A program made the translations under genes and the position numbers. A DNA stretch of 64,000 bases from Citreicoccus inhibens (GTDB taxonomy: Bacteria; Myxococcota; Myxococcia; Myxococcales; Myxococcaceae), in contig NZ_JAHNZT010000003.1 in the NCBI RefSeq assembly GCF_019039035.1, positions 186,001 through 250,000 on the forward strand. Direction: 5' to 3'. Below, one piece after another: positions 61,295 through 64,000 of the stretch. Position 1 is the first letter of the stretch, and every line of letters begins with the position of its first letter. The notes beneath the pieces are model-generated. The model was given only the letters and a program-made list of their open reading frames with translations, did no database searches and was not told where the DNA came from.

Positions 61295-62107
61295 TCATGA
61301 GACGCCCGCGGGGGGCGCCCACCGCAGGTAACCACGCGCAAGCAGCCAGGGGTCCGTCGTGACGCCTGGGATGCGTGAGGACAGCCCTACGACGGATTCG
61401 CGAAACGCATCGGGAGGCGCGGTGTGGCCCTCGGCGCGGGCCTGGGTCCAGGCGGCCTCCCAGGCACTGAAGAAGGCGTGCAGGGGCTCGCCAGGACGGA
61501 CGCGGCGGCGCAGGTCACGGGGCAGCCAGTCACGGAACAACCACGGCGCGAAACCGCGCGAGAAGTCGGTGTGGAACAGGAGGGCCTCGCGCGTGAGGTC
61601 CGCGCGGCCGTCGCCGCGCCGCAAGAGATGTGCGACGAGCACCGCGCCGGGGGTGTCACTGCTGCCCTCCACGACGAGCCCCGAGGGGAGCAGGGCCTGG
61701 GCGAGCCGCTGATGCGCCTCGGGGACGCGCTCGGGGGCGCCCTGGCGCAGCAGGTTCATGGCGCGGACCAGACGGGTGGGCTCATCCGGTGCCAGCGGCA
61801 GCGCGAAGCCACCCTGACGAAAGTGGGTCCGCGTGTCCGAGTGCGCGGAAGCAGCGGCCTGGGCACGCGCCTCGTCCAGCTCCACGCCAATGACAAGAAG
61901 GTCCGGGTTCAGGGCACGGAACGCGGCGGCGCTCTCCAACGTCGTCCAGGGGTGCTCGCCGAAGCCCACATCCACGAAGGCCGCTCGGGCCCACGGGCCC
62001 TCGTGACGTGTGAGCAGCGTGGACTCGGCATGACACAAGTAGTCGTCGAGCGCGCGAAGCCGCCCCGGCGTGGTCCGACCGCGAGTGGGTGTGTCGAGGC
62101 CCGTCAT
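61295..62107 (-). CDS. SAM-dependent methyltransferase-like protein
   Basis: A 270-aa protein with a class I methyltransferase pattern. ARAAFVDVGFGEHPWTTLESAAAF replaces the usual glycine-rich motif I (VDVGFGEHPW), and LLVIGVELDEARAQAAA is motif II with the ribose-binding acidic residue. RTHFRQGGFALPLAPDEPTRLVRAMNLL corresponds to motif III and the LRQG catalytic strand. Substrate is unknown. The ATG at 62107 is used, although the GGGAG upstream is very close; ATG at 62170 is an alternative. No metabolic context is visible. The call rests on motif similarity alone. Confidence 0.65.
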   Translation of the reverse strand: MTGLDTPTRGRTTPGRLRALDDYLCHAESTLLTRHEGPWARAAFVDVGFGEHPWTTLESAAAFRALNPDLLVIGVELDEARAQAAASAHSDTRTHFRQGGFALPLAPDEPTRLVRAMNLLRQGAPERVPEAHQRLAQALLPSGLVVEGSSDTPGAVLVAHLLRRGDGRADLTREALLFHTDFSRGFAPWLFRDWLPRDLRRRVRPGEPLHAFFSAWEAAWTQARAEGHTAPPDAFRESVVGLSSRIPGVTTDPWLLARGYLRWAPPAGVS

Positions 62108-62494
62108 GACTCCCGGGTCATCGGCGAGCCACGTGCGAGCGTCAAGTCGCGACGACACGAAACGCCCCATGCCCTGCCGCGCTCACGAGGCGCACGGAAT
62201 GACGAACGCCCCGCGGCTGCGGCGCGGCGCCGCCCCCAGCCATGCGATGAGTCAGCCCTTCGTGGCTGGCGGGCCATGACGTACAGGTCGCAACGAGGCA
62301 GCGCGCTGGCGGGCAGCGCCCTCACACGCAGGCACCCGGCGCGCCCACGGCGAGCGTCCGGCCAGGACGTTCTCCCGCGCGAGCGCAGGTCTGCCGGGTC
62401 ACGCACGCCAACGGAGCATGGAGCGCCGCGCAGGCGACTTGGAGTCACGGGCCCGCGAGGCACCCAAGCCACGCCTCGCGCTAGGCTGCCGCGC
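62108..62494. other. Intergenic region, 387 bp
   Basis: No gene, repeat, hairpin with T-run or convincing promoter is visible to me here. Open frames on both strands have shadow-like composition. It contains the divergent promoters of the methyltransferase-like and HEFGH-protein genes. Confidence 0.5.
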
Positions 62495-63511
62495 GTGACT
62501 CCCGCGCCAGCCCTCCCCTGTCCACGTTGTGGCGCCGCCCGAGCGCAGAGCCCCGAGTGCCCACGCTGCGGCGTCATCTACGCGAAGGCGGACGCGCGTG
62601 CGCGCCAGGAGGCCAGCGCGCGCGAGGCCGAGGACCAGCGGCGCGCCCTGCGAGAAGTGCGGGAAGCCCTACCGCCGCCGCCCACGTTCACGCCGCTGCT
62701 CGCGGAGCTGCGTCCTCCCGAAAACACCGAAGCGCCGGGCCCCGACGATGCGGAGGTCGCCCTGGCTCGCCTGGAGTGGCACCAGCGATTCTGGGTCCTC
62801 CCCGTGACGATGGGCCTCGCCTACGTCGTGATGGGCACGGGCTTTCGCGGCCTCGCGCGCATCTTCCTGTCCATGCACGTGCATGAGTTCGGGCATGCGG
62901 TGACGGCCTGGTTCTGCGGCTTCAGCGCGATGCCCTCGCTGTGGGTCACCTACACGGCGGAGTCACGCTCGCCGGTGTTGAGCCTGATGTTCGCGGGGAT
63001 GTTCGGGGCCCTCGGCTGGCGCGGCTGGAAGACAGGCCGCAAGTCGTGGATGGCCTGGGCGGCGGCGCTGCTCTTGATTCAAGCCGTCGCGACCCTCGGA
63101 ACAACCCCACAGCAGGCGCGCGCGCTCATCACCTTCGGAGGGGACGCGGGCTGTCTGGTGTTGGGCGCCCTGCTGATGTCTCTGTTCTATGCACGCCGCG
63201 GCACCGCGCTGCATGAGCGCGGCCTGCGCTGGGGCCTCCTCGTGATGGGAGCGATTGCGTTCATGGACAGCCTCCACACGTGGTGGGGCGCACGCAAGGA
63301 CGTGGACCGAATCCCCTTCGGAGACATCGAGGGCGTCGGCCTGAGCGACCCGAGCAAGCTCGTGGATCAACACGGATGGAGCGTGGGCACCCTCATCGAC
63401 CGTCACGTCGGCGTGGCGACCGCGTGCCTCGTGCTCCTGGGAGCGCTGTATCTCTATCGGCTCTACGAGATCCGGACCGCGGCCCCGAGGCTGCGTGACT
63501 TCCGCACCTGA
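62495..63511 (+). CDS. Membrane metallopeptidase-like protein with zinc ribbon
   Basis: A 338-aa protein. The N-terminus has a zinc-ribbon-like quartet (CPRCGA...CPRCG; Cys9, 12, 22, 25), then a helical charged segment. Six or so membrane helices follow. One contains HVHEFGHAVTAWFCG, an HExxH-type motif (His130, Glu131, His134) as in M50 site-2 proteases and related membrane hydrolases. The third ligand (often LDG or NPxG) is not obvious; HLSDPSKLVDQHGW and DSLHTWWG are candidates. Substrate is unknown; it may cleave a membrane-bound regulator. The start is GTG at 62495. It is not next to a sigma or anti-sigma gene. Confidence 0.65.
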   Translation: MTPAPALPCPRCGAARAQSPECPRCGVIYAKADARARQEASAREAEDQRRALREVREALPPPPTFTPLLAELRPPENTEAPGPDDAEVALARLEWHQRFWVLPVTMGLAYVVMGTGFRGLARIFLSMHVHEFGHAVTAWFCGFSAMPSLWVTYTAESRSPVLSLMFAGMFGALGWRGWKTGRKSWMAWAAALLLIQAVATLGTTPQQARALITFGGDAGCLVLGALLMSLFYARRGTALHERGLRWGLLVMGAIAFMDSLHTWWGARKDVDRIPFGDIEGVGLSDPSKLVDQHGWSVGTLIDRHVGVATACLVLLGALYLYRLYEIRTAAPRLRDFRT

Positions 63512-63663
63512 CACCCCGATTGGGACAGGGCGCGGCGTGAGCCCCCTCCACGCATGCCGCGCCGCGCGACGACGGGAGGCCCTCCTCGCCGTGGGGACGG
63601 GCAAGTTCACCTCACCAGTCAGGTTGTGAGCGCGGGTGAAAGGCCGCTACCCTTCGCGCCCGA

Positions 63664-64000
63664 ATGGCACAACCCGCCCAGCCCCTCCCCTCGAATTCCG
63701 CCGAGTCCCCGTCCGCAGCGACAGGCTCCGAAGCCCCTCGCTTCAGCTTCCTGCCCGCGGTGGGCACCTGGAAGTACCACCTGCTCTTGAGCGCGGTGGC
63801 CATCTTCATCCTCGGCCCGTTGGGCGGCGTGGCCGCCTCGTACATGAACTTCAGCCTGGGCTTCTTCGTGGGCGGGCAGGTGTTGGCCGGCATCCTCGGC
63901 AGCGCCGTCACCTACGGCTACGGCGCGGAGGGCAAGCACGGCGCCAACTACATGCAGACGATGGCGGCCTCGGTGGCCTCGCTGTGCGCCATGTCCGTGC
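63664..64000 (+). CDS. OPT-family oligopeptide/metal-chelate transporter, N-terminal part (truncated at window edge)
   Basis: About 112 residues are visible before the window ends. A polar, Ser/Pro-rich leader (MAQPAQPLPSNSAESPSA) is followed by membrane helices. TWKYHLLLSAVAIFILGPLGGVAASYMNFSLGFFVGGQVLAGILG and SAVTYGYGAEGKHGANYMQTMAASVASLCAM read like the first helices of OPT/YSL transporters, which import peptides or metal chelates with protons. NFSLGFFVGGQVLAG is the strongest motif. No ribosome site is clear ahead of the ATG at 63664. The rest of the gene lies beyond the window, so substrate cannot be assigned. Confidence 0.8.
   Translation, partial: MAQPAQPLPSNSAESPSAATGSEAPRFSFLPAVGTWKYHLLLSAVAIFILGPLGGVAASYMNFSLGFFVGGQVLAGILGSAVTYGYGAEGKHGANYMQTMAASVASLCAMSV

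Overview
The window is a very GC-rich, gene-dense bacterial chromosome segment that looks like a myxobacterium of the Myxococcus/Corallococcus type. I base this on lineage-typical families: DUF2378 and DUF2381 proteins, a Hanks-type Ser/Thr kinase with a DUF2381 partner, an orphan ADOP-type permease, a mitochondrial-type EF-G, and a sigma-54-type promoter. No species can be named from sequence alone. I saw no tRNA, rRNA, CRISPR array, insertion sequence, prophage or replication origin.

Layout. 1-8 kb: end of a GH15 glycosidase, an RsuA/RluB pseudouridine synthase, soluble transhydrogenase SthA, two small reverse genes, EF-G and an Uup-like ABC-F ATPase. 8-15 kb: orphan ADOP permease, outer-membrane barrel, SlyD-like isomerase, dicarboxylate/amino-acid symporter, 2OG-Fe(II) oxygenase-like protein and a solitary DNA methyltransferase. 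15-22 kb (reverse strand): a YcaO-TfuA pair, a possible 50-aa ORF, a transmembrane Ser/Thr kinase, DUF2381 and a membrane protein. The YcaO gene is divergent from a peroxiredoxin. 22-29 kb: DUF2378 protein, an ECF sigma/anti-sigma/Spy-like operon, glutamate decarboxylase, a lipoprotein, a barrel protein and a periplasmic glutathione peroxidase. 29-36 kb: a double-length UvrA carrying four ATPase modules, divergent from a trypsin-like protease.

36-41 kb: a thermolysin-family protease with an internal P-domain and a 236-aa unknown protein. Neither has a Sec signal. Both begin with a similar (T)SIR leader and share an upstream AACTC-N13-TCGATAA element. Aminopeptidase ApeB and a second 2OG-oxygenase-like protein lie between them. 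41-49 kb: acyl-CoA dehydrogenase-like protein, SET-domain methyltransferase with a histone-H1-like tail, DUF423, secreted amidohydrolase, GT87 mannosyltransferase-like protein, PfkB kinase, Mug glycosylase and CysQ, the last followed by two tandem perfect palindromes. 49-56 kb: DUF3592, GNAT, GlnS, a glycosyltransferase/CelD-like pair, alpha/beta hydrolase and Bpt. 56-64 kb: a sigma-54-promoted 77-aa ORF, a GT2/PLP-decarboxylase/membrane-protein set facing an ATP-grasp enzyme, a SAM-methyltransferase-like protein, a zinc-ribbon HEFGH membrane protein, and the start of an OPT transporter.

The best candidates for an undescribed system are the YcaO-TfuA locus, which lacks an obvious substrate gene, and the two signal-less proteins that share a leader and promoter. 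The GT2/decarboxylase/ATP-grasp neighbourhood is a weaker third.
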